This document shows positions 12,400 to 24,235 of a stretch of 64,000 nt of DNA, in pieces. Origin of the DNA: Atriophallophorus winterbourni (lineage: Eukaryota > Platyhelminthes > Trematoda > Plagiorchiida > Microphallidae); NCBI GenBank assembly GCA_013407085.1, contig JACCGJ010010799.1:169475-233474 (forward strand), in the 5' to 3' direction. Made by a program: the position numbers and the translations under genes. Position 1 is the first letter of the stretch, and every line of letters begins with the position of its first letter. The notes beneath the pieces are model-generated. The model had not been told where the DNA came from. It worked only from the letters and a program-made list of their open reading frames with translations, and made no database searches.

Positions 12400-13424
12400 A
12401 CGAAAAATTCAATAAAAATCGTCTAATTTCGTTTTTAAGTCATGCACGCTAGTGGAGTGAGCAACGGTAGAAGGTAGACTGTTCCAAGTTAAACCGACTT
12501 GGACAGAATAAAAACACCTTTTAAAGTTCATGCCGAAATAGTGTACCACCAGCACATATTCATAGGTTCGATAATTTCTCATATCCATGAGCGTGAATAA
12601 ATCATGTTGTGGATTATTTGAGGTTTGTAATATTTTGTAAAGTAGAATAAGGTCTCTTGTGACTCGTCGATAAGGGAAATAGAACATATTCACTTGAGGT
12701 ATAAGTTCTTTATTTTGCTTGTTTTGTATGCTGTGAACAAGTTTTTTTGAACCGATATAGATTTGCTGCATAAGTTCAAAATCCTTCTCGAGCCACGCAG
12801 ACCATGACTGTACGCCATATTCCATGACTGGTCTCAAGTATGTATTACTGATTCCTGGGTATATATTGAGCGGACATTTTCCACATCCCCGTTTGTGTAG
12901 ATTCAGGACAAGTGTTGCATTTTAAAGGCTTTGTTAGTCTGAAGTGAGCTTTTTAAACTTGAGCATATCCCGACACCCAAATCATTTTCTTCACTGCAAT
13001 TTTCAAGTATATATGAACCTACGTGATTTCCGACATTCATGAGTCTTCATTTGTTGAAGTTGAATGGCATTTCGTTCTTCAACTACCAGTTTTAACGCAT
13101 ATCAAGATCTTTTCATAATAGCAGACAGTCTTCTGGTCTACGGATGCAACGACATATCTTTATGACGTTCGCAAATAAAAAATCTTATATCGAACTAACT
13201 AACGTTACTTCAATGACATAAACCAACATGTGGATCGGACCTAGGACTGAACCTTGGGAAACTCTGATAGTTCCTGCGATTGGTTTTGTTATTGCACATA
13301 CCTGGGTAGTGCGATTTGTTAGTTTGCCATATAGCCAATTGAAAACATTTCCGGTGAAACCATGCCTTTCAAGCTTCTGCAGTAGTAGGCTACGGGTAAC
13401 AGGATCAAATGTATTCAGGTGCAA
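12400..13424 (-). mobile_element. Truncated CR1-like LINE copy A
   Basis: Minus-strand reading gives reverse-transcriptase pieces: TRSLLLQKLERHGFTGNV and VSQGSVLGPI (13,185-13,424). It then has the C-terminal part YGVQSWSAWLEKD, YRRVTRDLILLYKIL and WNSLPS (12,409-12,837). The central FADD region lies in the degraded stretch between. The 5' part is missing: the copy begins abruptly at ~13,424, directly after the end of copy B. Confidence 0.82.
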
Positions 13425-13472
13425 GGTTGGGTTTCGTCAACATATACTTGTCAAGTTCAGCCTTGAACATGT

Positions 13473-14351
13473 TCAGGGTTGTTGCGCAAATGATATGTGG
13501 GGCTGGGAGTTCAATAGAAAACAGACTGAGACAGCGAAGAAAAACCTTCGACAATTTGATCTGGAGTGTGGAATAATTAACTTGTAGCCATGCGATCTGC
13601 TACCACGTGCTTCTTGCCGATGAAACAGGTGTTCAAGTGGGAGATCCACTGTATGCAGAATGTTGAAAAGCAGGATCAAGTCACACCTGAGACGACGGTA
13701 CGAAAAGTCAAAGAGGTTAAGCGTTGCAATCCGCTCCTCGTATGGCCTGTTGTATAGAGCGGTCACCAGTTTCGTAGCGCGGTGGTATACCCGTTGCAGC
13801 AAGGTCATGTCCTTTTGTAACCACGGGGACCATGCTTGAACAGAATACTCCATTGTTGGTCTGATATAGGTGTTAATTATACGTGGGAGTATCTGCTTTG
13901 AGAAACGACTAAAGATCCTTCTGAGCAATGCTAAGATTTGGCAGGACTTTTTGTATACAACAGAACAGTGCCGTGAAGGCTTCAGGTTACTGCTAATCCA
14001 CACGCCCAGGTCTTTCTCTTCAGTAACACATGAAAGTTGCTGAGATCCCAGAGAGTATGTGAATTCGAATGATTTACCGACGTTCGACATTTTACATTTT
14101 CGGATGTTGAATGGAAGGCAGTTCCGCAAGGACAAATTATGAAGTGATTCGAGATCATTTTGGAGAATTTGGCAATCTTCTATGGTGCGCATGCTAGTCC
14201 AGACTTTGATATCATCCGCAAATAAAATGATTTTGCTGCCTACGATTTCGGGTATATCATTCGCGTACACGAGGAAGAGTATTGGCCCCAAGACTGAGCC
14301 TTGAGGTACGCCACTTGTAACTTCTACTGTGCTGGATAGTGCCCCATACAA
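13473..14351 (-). pseudogene. CR1 reverse transcriptase, C-terminal half (copy B)
   Basis: 292 codons are open. They begin in the RT with TSGVPQGSVLGPILFLVY, then the catalytic KIILFADDIKVW, then the thumb and connection region (KCKMSNVGKSF, LGVWISSNLKPS). The C-terminal signature follows (YSVQAWSPWLQKD, RPYEERIATLNLF, YRRLRCDLILLFNIL). The N-terminal palm and fingers are deleted, so the fragment cannot polymerise. It is the best preserved part of this copy. Confidence 0.88.
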
Positions 14352-14399
14352 AAATTTTGTTTAAATGGTGTGCGTAATCCAAGATCGCTCGAAGTTCAT

Positions 14400-14816
14400 A
14401 TTCAAGTGTCTGTGATGGACGATCATTCCGACTATATATCTGTGGAAGTTGAAATCCCCATTATCAATATTTGAGTATTAAACCGTGTTGTTAAATACCG
14501 CAAAGCATCAATCAGTTTTTGCCTAGGTCCAGAGTTGCTGATGGCGAACGCTAGATCACTCCAATAATGCAATGGTCTCCTGAAGTAAGAGTCAGAGTGC
14601 AACAAAGTTTGTCAGTTGGTCAGTCTGGTCGTTCAAAGCTCTGCAGATAAAAGATTGCTTGAAGTAGAGTGCTGCTCCTCCGCCATCACCTAAACGATCA
14701 TACCGGAATAGAGACATGCTGGTCAAAGAGAGTGCATTATCAGACATTGAGGCAAGGAATGATGTTTCTGTTATTGCAACTATGTCTGGCGCCGTCTGAT
14801 TATAAATCTCGGACAA
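14400..14816 (-). pseudogene. CR1 endonuclease fragment (copy B)
   Basis: Minus-strand translation gives APDIVAITETSF and GGGAALYFKQSF (14,592-14,816), the N-terminal half of the apurinic-like endonuclease. A GDFN-type motif follows near 14,450, then a segment ending in HHLNKIF, where it is joined to the RT at 14,351. Catalytic residues of the second half (SDH motif) are gone. Confidence 0.75.
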
Positions 14817-15070
14817 TTAGATTAATCTGTTGAAACAACTGTTTGCGTTGTTATAGATGAACTGATTTTTATTGTTCGTGAGTAATGACGGGGTGTAAAC
14901 TGAAGTTAACGGTCAGGCTTCTCTTGAGTCGTACCTAACAAGTAGCGATGAATCATCTGGTATGTGATTAGGCGTTAAACCGTATAGTGCAGAATCTCTC
15001 TGAATAGTCAGTGCGTGAGATGATAAAACATGCGAGCAGCTAATTGGTCGCCGACCGCTTGAATCGACAG

Positions 15071-15628
15071 TTAGGTTTCGGTGTGAGTTGCACAGTCCGA
15101 CTCGATTTGAGCAGAACCTACGACGTTTTTTGAGGTAATGATTACTTCAATTCTATTTTCTAACTTACCTCTAAAGGTATCGCCAACTTGCAAGGATTTA
15201 GCTCTACAACGAACGCAGACACAGCAGGCGCCTGGAAACTTTTCATTATTTATTATTGTTATCGAATGCGGGGCTAAAGTACGGTCACATTTACCTTGGA
15301 TTCTACTCATACACAGAAAACACGTTATAATTTTACTTGCAATGTGACCCAGCGGTTGTTCACATGCTTTGCGCGTGACCTCGGGACAATTCTACGTGTC
15401 GAGATTCCTCCTATCAGCTAGACCAGCCGTAAACATTGTAGCGTTCGCACTGAGGTCAAGTTGGTTCCATGTCGATGTCACAGATTGATCGATCGATATA
15501 TTTATCCGTATGTTGGATCTCGTGTTGCGGTCAAACATGCGATTAGCTTGAAGTGGTTTGTTCGGCTGAGTGGTGGGCGTTTGGTCGACCGTTCGATGTG
15601 GCTGCTTTGGAAATCGTGATTTCGTCAT
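15071..15628 (-). pseudogene. CR1 ORF1 N-terminal remnant with PHD-like finger (copy B)
   Basis: Two open pieces on the minus strand: MTKSRFPKQPH... (15,392-15,628) and MSRIQGKCDRTLAPHS with CCVCVRCRAK (15,071-15,310). They match the ORF1 beginning at 4964 in order and content, with frame breaks between. Confidence 0.75.
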
Positions 15629-15735
15629 TTAGCAAATAATCCACTATTATTCGTTAACTACACAAGGTAGAATACAGAAACAATTAATAAAATGCGTTGT
15701 TCGACGCTTTATTTGCAATCGCTTCGAGCTAAGCA

Positions 15736-16690
15736 TTTAGATAACTAACTGCTTTTTTCGAAACATCTGACATAAATATTTACTCCCTCAAGATTCAATG
15801 AAGCTAAGAAGTAAAAGACGATATAGCGATTATAATATATCCAAAACATTAGAGTGAAAAATATTTTTCCAAATGGTGTTTTATTTTGTTAGCGTCTACT
15901 AAAATGTAGATGTCCAAACTGAGTGAATATAATGATATAATATAATCGAAAAATTGTGACGTCAAGAATGATGAACCACTTGAGAATAGAAATCTGAATT
16001 AAAGCAACCAATAACCGGTAAATTTGAAAATAAAACGTTAAATTTTCGTTTTGTGCATCGTTCAGATGTTTTTAAAGCCTATTTATAATGAGCGTTTGAT
16101 TTATAACGGTTTTAGTTTTAAAAAATGAAAATTTAAAACAACGTGGACTTGATTTTATGATTTCACACATGTTGAGTATTTGTTTAAATTGAGATTTTGA
16201 ACACTAAATCTTTGAACAGAAAATTAGCAATAGAAATAGGAAATCATTCGTTTGAATGTGGATCTTGCCAGTGCTTTCAATAACGACACAAGTCGAACAC
16301 ACATATAATTGACTGCAGTATCGCCGAAAATTGTATTGATCTGTGTTTCTGGGCTTCATTTAAGATTGTTTCTGTGTTTGCTTCAAAATTAGCTGTCGGC
16401 CGAGATGCAAAAGACGATTTTCCTAACCATCTTGAATCCGTTAATAATAGAATGATAGGAAATGTCATACTATTAGCAGCCTGCACGTGCTGGATCAGTA
16501 AATGCTGCAATAAATCAAATTTAGATGAAGTTGGCCTAAGGTAGCGTTGTGATATTGGTAATCGCTATATAGAATTTGTTACCCATAGAACACTTAACTA
16601 CATTTATTCGATTGATGCCAGAAAGCTAGCCATTAGGTCATATCGCGATGCCAGCAAAGAATACAACCGATACTAAGCACACTTCTTGCG
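15736..16690. other. No gene seen
   Basis: Very AT-rich region; no coding, RNA or repeat feature I can support. Confidence 0.45.
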
Positions 16691-16699
16691 TACGTGTTA

Positions 16700-16835
16700 A
16701 CAAACATTCAAATTCAAATTCAAAGTCTTATGGTTAAAAAGTTAATACTTTACAACACCACAGGATGACGGTATTAATAATATTGCTCTGTTATATACTA
16801 CTTAACATATGTGTGAAACTTGGCTGAAGAATTAT
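16700..16835 (-). mobile_element. CR1 3' tail fragment
   Basis: The stretch with CAAATTCAAATTCAAA (16,711-16,726) and GGATGACGGTATTAATA (16,765) is the reverse complement of the 3' tail at 24,110-24,187 (GTCATCCTGTGATGTTG and TTTGAATTTGAATTTG). It is thus a minus-strand 3' end of a CR1-like element, truncated to its UTR. Confidence 0.75.
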
Positions 16836-17344
16836 CGACCGGGTATCTAACGCTGCCGTTTAGATGAGGTGAACCGAAATTCCTTCGCTAGCGTTTCACA
16901 TCCAACGGTAAAGATGGCAGTGGTTTGGCTTCATTCTCCAAAAGTCTGATTCAACGCTTATAAAAATTGTTTTCGGCATTAAACGTGACAAAACTGGATC
17001 ACCCCATCGCTGCGATAGATTTAAGCCGTGGCTATCATTTGCGAAGTAGAATGTAGATGAAATTGACTCCGTGCCGAATACGGCATTTGAAATTAGAAAA
17101 GTGATTAGCTCACAATTTGCTTATGTGATACGGCAAAAATGAATGCGAACAAACTAATTGCCTAGAAAGCAGTACAAATAAATTATATGATAAATCAAAT
17201 TACGCAATGAGTTGACACTAGATTTATAGTCAGATTAAAATTGGCTTGAACTTGCGCTATAATTTGGATTTTGGTATAAAAACGAGAAATCTTTTGATAC
17301 TGATACTATTTGCAGAAAGAAAGTTCGCTTTTAAAGCATAATAC

Positions 17345-18605
17345 GATTGTTATCCAACAGCATCGGTGCACCCGAGCCAGACTTGGTGGACAATTTTAGA
17401 ATACCTCGGTCACCAAACTCTAAAGGTGACAGGCCAAAACCTCTGAAAATAACATTTTTAACGAAAGGTATGATGGAATTAATTAGGACCAACAGGAAAG
17501 CAAATCATAGGAATCTCCTGAAGGAGATCAGAATGAGTGACAACAGACTTTCTACGTTGAAATCGCCTAATAAACCACGGCTTCTACAATCTGACGAGAC
17601 TCCGATTGGAATCACTGTGGCAATTCCAAAACGACCGTTGTCTGACTTTCGAAGAGTCGGACAAATAGACGAGCTTTCAGTTTCATCACTCTATACCAAA
17701 ACCACAATAAATTGTCTATATACAAACGCACAATGCCTGGTAAACAAACTAGCTGAACTGAATTATCTATGTAATCAGTACTCACTCTACGTCAGAGCAA
17801 TAGCCGAAAGATGGTTCCAACCTTACGTGAGCGATCGTGAGCTCTCTAGCCTGTTTACCACCACGAACGTTTATACAGTACGTTAGTTACAGACACTGAA
17901 CTCGAATCAGGCATCAGTTGCTATGTTGGTGTAGTTTACCGTTCACCATCATCATCGAATGTGCATAACGATAAAAACGCCTGAAAGCAATGCAGTACGC
18001 CGGAAAACAACGCAACTCGCAATTGCTGATTATGGGAGACTTCAATCTGCCTCAACTATATAACCGAGTAGGTCATCCACCCCGATCACTAGACTACAAA
18101 TTTTGCGAACTGTTCGATTACATCCCCATTGTATTATTATTATTATTATCATGTTTTCGATTATATACTACAACGAAATTTGCAAAAGACATCGGTATCT
18201 GGACCTAGTCTTAACCTCTTATCCCACGGCCGTTGATGATGTTCAGTATCACCCTTCGCTGGGTCGAAGCGACCACCTGGTTCTGCTCTTTCAATACGTG
18301 TGCAACGCAGGTAGAATTGTCTAGCAAGCAAAACGAAATAGAAAATTGGATTGCATTGGTTTGATGGAAACAATGGTAGCTTTCGATACACATGATATAA
18401 ATTTAAGTGATCCGGACTTGTTTTGTGCAACCCTGACAGATTACATCATCAGCATGATACATTTCAATCTTAAATATGTCTCGAAACATAATAGAAAAGA
18501 ACCACACTTCAGAATTCGCAGTCGGACTAGAAAATGGTTGACAAATCGACATTTAGCATGGGGTATTCACAGGGTCGCCAGAACTGAGCGAATAGGAGGA
18601 AGACA
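17345..18605 (+). pseudogene. CR1-like fragment: ORF1 end and ORF2 endonuclease
   Basis: Begins inside ORF1 (RPKPLKITFLTKGMMEL). It passes in a single frame (17,347-17,886) into the ORF2 start (INCLYTNAQCLVNKLAEL), so ORF1 and ORF2 are fused by an indel. Endonuclease continues with LLIMGDFNLPQLYN (~18,020), a (TAT)n insertion at 18,130-18,150, then GRSDHLVLLF (~18,265) and RSRTRKW (~18,520). It stops at ~18,600 where a Penelope-like element takes over. Confidence 0.8.
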
Positions 18606-19194
18606 AAACCTTAAGTTCAACAAGTTATTAGAGTTATATAAGAAACGTTCATTTATTCAATCTAATAAGATATTATCTAGAAACCAGTATTCTAGTGTTT
18701 TGAATTTATCTAATCGGCAACTTTCGCAAACTGAGCAAAGATTGTTTGAGAAGGGCTTGTATTTCTGCATAAGTAAGAGCTTTATGAAGTCTAAGGATAT
18801 TTCCCCATGTATTTAGGGGTCATTAAATGCACTTCCTAATGAACAAGCAGAATCGATAAGAAACTGTATCATAGATGTCATTAAAAATCAGGAACAAGGC
18901 GATGAAAACCTTGATTCACATGAAAGACAAGCACTTCTTAAGCTAAAGCATGATACGAATATTGTTATTACTAATGCATGATAAAGGTAAAGTAACGGTA
19001 ATTTTGAACAAGAGAGATTATGTCTACTAGGTTGAGGTGCACTTAGCCGAGGGCCCTTATGAACGGATTGATAATGGAAAAATAAAAAAGGATAATGAAT
19101 AACGGCAAAATGGTAGTCTATAGTTACTTATGTAGCATTAGGGAGAGTTTGGGAAAGGGCTTGTGGTATAACCTCTATCCCTAGTCTACTCTAT

Positions 19195-19751
19195 CTCCTA
19201 GGTTCTACGGCCTATCTAAAATACATAAAGGAGGCATTCCCGTAAGACCTATCGTCGACGGTATCGGATCACCTAGGCACGATTTAGCTAGACTTTTGGC
19301 TTATTTGTTGAAACCTTTAGTCGATAATACAGCCTCGTTCATCAAGAATGCATATGACTTTGCAGCACGCTTAAAGTCAGTAACAATTGATGACGATAAA
19401 ATAATGGTTAGCTTTGATGTTAGCGCTTTGTTCACCAACGTCGATACAACAAGTGCGTTAGAACTAGCTAGACAGGCCTTGGAATCTGATGCCAGTTTGT
19501 CAGATCGCACAAACTTGAGCGTCCAGCAAATTATCAACGGCGTATCGATCTGCCTAAACATGAACCACTTCATATTTAATGAGCAATTATATAGACAAAA
19601 AGAAGGGTTGGCGATGGGTTCACCGATATCTCCAGTACTTGCGAACATGTATATGGAGCATTTCGAGAACAAGTCATTAAACAATGAAGCTCTTATGCCA
19701 AAATTATGGTGTCGCTGTTTTGCTGACACATTTGTTTTCATCATCAGTTAG
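19195..19751 (+). pseudogene. Penelope-like reverse transcriptase core
   Basis: An open stretch of ~150 codons (19,296-19,751), preceded in frame by the RFYGLSKIHK block, spans RT motifs 1-5 of the Penelope type. The AMGSPISPVLANMYMEHFE motif is well kept, but the YxDD box is reduced to FADT, one Asp short, so the enzyme is predicted dead. TAG at 19,749 ends the frame; the thumb region continues in another frame near 19,800 (MEVEARSGNLQLLDCLAQK). Confidence 0.88.
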
Positions 19752-20239
19752 AGGTATTTTTCAACTATTTAAATGAAATAGACCAAATTATTACGGTCAC
19801 AATGGAAGTTGAGGCTCGCTCAGGAAATCTTCAACTTTTGGACTGTTTAGCACAAAAAGTAAATGTGAAAATAAAAACTTATGTCTATCGGAAACCTATT
19901 GATAGAATGCTGTACTACGATACTCTTCCGATCATCCAAGACAAGTCTTTAGCTCCTTATCTTGTTCCATTTTCCATAAGATAGAACACCTGTTCAGTGA
20001 CGAAAGAGAACGTAAACAGGCGCACCGTGAAGCGAGGCAAAGGCTTATTGACCACGGTTATCAAAAACGTTTTGTAAAACACCAATTGATGAAGGTAAAA
20101 TACCCGTCAGAAAAATCGGAGAAAAAGTGGCGAGATACAGTTTGTATACCTTACGTAAAATGCACATCGGAAGCGATACGTAGATTCTTGAACCAGACGG
20201 CCATCGCGTGACTTATGAGAAAGGGAAAACTATCCGTTC

Positions 20240-20630
20240 TGTTCTGATGCCCCTCAAGGATAAGACACCTTTATCTAGCGTCACGAAGAGCATCCACAGA
20301 ATCAACTGTAAAGACCGTTCAGGTGTTTACATAGGCCACACTTCCAGGGAAATTCACAATAGAATCGAAGAACACTGAAAGCGTGTCCGGCGACAGTTCC
20401 GGGATGCTACGGAATATCAATCCTTTATTCGTGATTCCGCCGTGACGATGCACGTTTTAAATACGGGCCACAGCGTTGATCTAGAAAAAGTGGAAAGCGG
20501 TATTAGACCGTATAGCAAACGCCTACATGCGGAAGCGGTCGAAATTGCGAAAGCAGGTCGATTGGGAGTCAATAAGGTGGATGGGGTAGATATCTCCGCA
20601 ATCTGGCAATCGGCACTGCTGCGACGGTAA
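20240..20630 (+). pseudogene. Penelope-like GIY-YIG endonuclease
   Basis: Contains GVYIGHTSREIHNRIEEH (20,322-20,375), the GVYIG-type form of GIY-YIG, then TGA at 20,376. It then continues in frame with the conserved linker MHVLNTGHSVDLEKVES and the terminal SKRLHAEAVEIA block. In family members this domain nicks target DNA to prime reverse transcription. Confidence 0.85.
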
Positions 20631-21192
20631 ATAGTTATTATTCACCTTATACCTACTAGTTAATTAGATTATTGCTATTCTTCAAAAATAGCTCAACCTT
20701 AACCCAGTTAGTTATGCACTTTTACGCATGTGGACCGCCGTGTCAACTGACCTTGAGCGTGTTCACTTGTATCAGATTTTAATGGATACACACTAGTAGG
20801 AAAATCGACCACTGAGAAGTATTGTAATTCTAGGTGTTCCGGAAGATGCTGCTGACGTACCTTCTCAAGATAAGTCTGAGCACGACCACAAACAATGGAA
20901 ATATCTAGCCGAAACAATTAAAAACAATTAAAACAATGCAAACAATTAAAAATGCCATACTTGTGGATGCTTTTAGGAAACCGCGGTCTGCCAACTAAAA
21001 AGGGCAAGGTCCTATCCCTTTAAAGCTAACCTTCTTCACAACCGAAATGACGGATACTATCAAACTTGAATGGAAAGCTAATAGAAAAAACCTACCACAA
21101 AACGTCGTGTTGAGCTTGCCCAAGGTAATAGCCGGAAGCAAGTTAACGGATGGTACTGACCCACAAACGCCTAGTGATGAGGTTCAACCTGA

Positions 21193-23103
21193 ATGTCATG
21201 CGATAGCTCCAAAAAACTTGAGTATTCCGACTCTAACCGAGTCGGCCCTCTAATAACTTTTCATGATTTGAACACCACGAACTTTATAAGATGTTTATAT
21301 ACAAATGCACAAAGCCTTCCGAACAAATTAGCTGAGCTAACCGAGATATGTTCGCGCTACTCACCTGACATTATCGCCATTACAGAAACATGGTATTCTT
21401 CCCAATTGATTGAATCGGAGATATCAATTCCAAATATGAATTTGATAAGGAACGATCGAGAGAGAAGCCATGGTGGTGTTGCTCTTTATTACCATAATAG
21501 TCTCCAGTGCCATCCAATAGACAAGACAGAATTCACGCTCGAGGATACAATTTGGTGCACTTTAACACTGATGTCTAGTGAAGTCTGCATTATTGGTGTG
21601 GTCTACCGGTCCCCTTCATCCACGGAATCGTACAACGAAAGGTTGATCCAAGTGCATCAGCGCTTGACTCGCACACAGCAAGCAACGACACTTATTACGG
21701 GTGATTTTAATCTGTCCACTCTTTATCTCAGGGACGATCACTCCCCACAAACACCAGAATACCGATTTAGAGAGGTACTAGATTCAATCCCGTTATACAA
21801 CCATGTTCACGAATGCACCCGGAGGAGAGATTCTGACCGCCCCTCTGTCTTGGATTTGGTGTTAACATCGGAGGAACAATCTATCGAAGCGATCGAATTC
21901 CAGGCTCCACTGGGTCTTAGCGACCTTTCAGTGCTTGTGTTCGACTATGTTTGCAGTACTCAGCAATCGGTTACTCCGAATGGGGTGGTTCGACGGGTAG
22001 ATAAATTGGCCCTGAGTAAATCGCTCATGCAGATTCCGCATTTTCAGACGGACAATATAACCCCTGACTCGCAATGGAACGAGCTTGTAGGTTTTCTGAA
22101 AATGAAAATAGACGAGAACTCGCAGATCGTTCAGAAAAGGTGTGTCGATGAACTTCGTTTTGTTGTCCGCAGCAGAACAAGAAAGTGGATAGCACTGAAG
22201 CGAGCAGCGTGGGTGCAGCATAAAGCCAACACTACTTCTACTTCTTGGCAACATTTCCATATGTTACGCAACAAAGTGACTGCGCTTATTCGAGAGGATA
22301 AGGAAGCGCACCAATTGATGCTCCTGTCGAAAATGGAACGCAACCCTAAATTATTATACAAAATCATGAACGCGAAAGCAAAATTCAAACCAGGTATTTT
22401 TCCCATCCAGAATGGCGAAAAACTAACTGAAACAGCGTTAGAAACCGCAAATGCTCTGGCAATTTACTATTCTAAGGTGTTCGTGCCAAGGGTTTTAGTG
22501 GAACGTTCTGAGTATTCAATTGAAACAGGAATCGAAACGTTGTGCGATATTTCGATAAATCCAATGATTGTTGCAAGTCATTTGCTCAAACTAAAGGTAA
22601 GAAAATCCCCAGGAGCGGATGGCATCACACCGGATGTGCTCAGGTTCTGTCACCCTCAGCTTTGTGAACCGCTCTCCAGCCTGTTTAACTATTCGTTGCT
22701 TAAGGGAGTTGTACCGAAAGATTGGAAGTCCGGCGTGATAACACCTATCTTCAAAGGCGGTTGCCGATCTGACGCTGCAAATTATCGTCCCGTCACACTT
22801 TTACCTGTTATTTCTAAGCTCATGGAACGTATAGTCTCGGAAAGAATAGTTGCACACTTCGAATCGCATAATTTCTTTTCGCCAGCGCAGCATGGATTTC
22901 GATCACACCGATCTTGTCTCACAAATCTTCTCCTCAAGTTAGACGACTGGACAAAGGAGATGGATAAATGTTCTTGCATCCACGTCTGTTACCTAGACAT
23001 TTCGAAAGCTTTTGACAGAGTCAATCATCATTTGCTTCTTCAAAAACTGATGCGTTTGGGAATATGTGATCCACTCCTCTCATGTTTGTGCGACTATCTG
23101 TAA
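21193..23103 (+). pseudogene. CR1 ORF2, endonuclease plus RT N-terminal half
   Basis: 636 codons from ATG 21,193, which lies inside the end of ORF1 (21,047-21,250 in another frame). The endonuclease is complete by eye: CLYTNAQSLPNKLAEL, IIAITETWYSS, GVALYYH, GDFNLSTLY, LDLVLTS. GLSDLSVLVF replaces the catalytic SDH with SDL. RT motifs KSPGADGITPDV, ANYRPVTLLPVISKLMER and YLDISKAFDRVNH follow. The frame is cut by TAA at 23,101 just before the GVPQGS-like motif (TSGVPKGSVLGPLLF in the continuing sequence). Confidence 0.9.
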
Positions 23104-24015
23104 GATCGCGACGCCCGAGTTAAAGTTAACGGAGCGCTTTCCCAAACGTTCAAAACCACCAGTGGAGTCCCAAAAGGGTCTGTGCTAGGCCCGCTCCTCT
23201 TTCTGTTGTACATAAATGATTTACCCCCTCATATCGTCTAACATGGTCCTGTTCGCGGATGATATGAAAATTTGGACGCCAATAAGTTCTGCAGAGGATT
23301 GTGAGAAACTGCAAACGGATTTGGACAGCGTGTCAAATTGGGCGGCCATGAATGACATGCCATTCAACATACAGAAATGTAAGATGCTCCATCTTGGCAA
23401 GAATGTTCCTTGGACATATCGATTGGGAACTGAAAACCTAGCATGGAGCTCGTTAGAAAAAGATCTTGGAGTGTAGATTAGTGGGAACCTGAAGAGCACA
23501 GCGCACTGTCAGAACATATATCGACGAGCAAACAGATTGTTAGGTATCTTTCGAAGAATATTTGGAAGATTCTCTCTGGTAACGTTACCAAGGATAATGA
23601 ATGTCTAACTTCGCCCTACGATGAGTATGCGGTAGAGGTCTGGGCTCCTTGGCTGCGAAAGGATATTGCTCTCTTCGATAAAATCTATCACAGAGCAACA
23701 AAGTTAGTGATGGGTCTTCGCAATGTTCCGTACACCGAAAGATTGCGACGTCTGGGTCTATGCGACTTTACCCAAAGGAGGATACGACGCGATATTATTC
23801 TGACTTATAGAATTGTGTCTACCAAAGGACATCCACTAAAACACTTGCTTGATGTGTGTGAAGGGAAAGTGACACGCGACATACCTTATCCCTTTACGTC
23901 CCAAGTTCCCGTATTGACTGTCGGCGCCATTTTTTTGCCATACGTGCTATATTTCTTTGGAATTCCCTACCCCAACATGTGGTGGACTCTCCTTGCCTGG
24001 CGGCGTTTAAAGTGA
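23104..24015 (+). pseudogene. CR1 RT C-terminal half, broken
   Basis: Frame changes near 23,230. FADDMKIWTPISSAEDCE is open from 23,216 to a TAG near 23,475 (DLGV stop). Degraded text up to 23,640 keeps RPTM and WAPWLRKD-like residues in shifting frames. The last piece (23,707-24,015) has VPYTERLRRLGLCDFTQRRI and IILTYRIVSTKGHPLKHLL. It is the continuation of the 21,193 reading frame. Confidence 0.82.
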
Positions 24016-24235
24016 AATTGGACTTACATATGCAAAATAATAAAATTCTTGAGCCGTACATTTGATATTCTCTATTGCTTTTATACTATTGTATTTTTCA
24101 TGTTTAATTAATACCGTCATCCTGTGATGTTGTTAAGTATTAGCTTTTTAACCATAAATCTTTGAATTTGAATTTGAATTTGAATTCGGTTATTCCCACG
24201 AGACGTGACACACGGTAGGCTTACTATAGGCTGTT

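Larger units (their letters stand above)
13425..15735 (-). mobile_element. Truncated CR1-like LINE copy B
   Basis: Read on the minus strand: ORF1 start MTKSRFPKQPH (15,628) and the PHD-like finger region with CVRCRAK (15,071-15,310). Endonuclease N-terminus follows (14,592-14,816), then GDFN motif (~14,450), then a jump straight into the reverse transcriptase at 14,351. An internal deletion has removed the end of ORF1 and the endonuclease-RT linker. The element lacks its 3' UTR and abuts copy A. Confidence 0.85.
18606..20640 (+). mobile_element. Penelope-like element (RT plus GIY-YIG)
   Basis: N-terminal part LSQTEQRLFEKGL lies near 18,730. RT motifs RFYGLSKIHKGGIPVRPIV (~19,200-19,255), VSFDVSALFTNVDT (~19,408) and EGLAMGSPISPVLANMY (~19,605) follow. 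The catalytic region reads RCFADTF (~19,715), where the usual second Asp is missing. A GIY-YIG endonuclease starts near 20,290 (RINCKDRSGVYIGHTSREI). It ends with RPYSKRLHAEAVEIAKAG and VNKVDGVDISAIWQS, stop at 20,628. Stops at ~18,815, 19,749, 19,982 and 20,376 break the frame. RT order and the GIY-YIG C-terminus define the Penelope class. Confidence 0.9.
20740..24190 (+). mobile_element. CR1-like LINE, 5'-truncated, third plus-strand copy
   Basis: Starts within ORF1 (RSIVILGVPEDAADVP near 20,818). It has an ORF2 open for 636 codons, then RT pieces with several stops, and ends in a tail of TTTGAA repeats (24,160-24,187). The tail consensus differs from the ATCTTGA tail of the 4,800-9,630 element, so this is a second CR1-like subfamily, shared with the minus-strand tail at 16,700. 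Confidence 0.88.
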
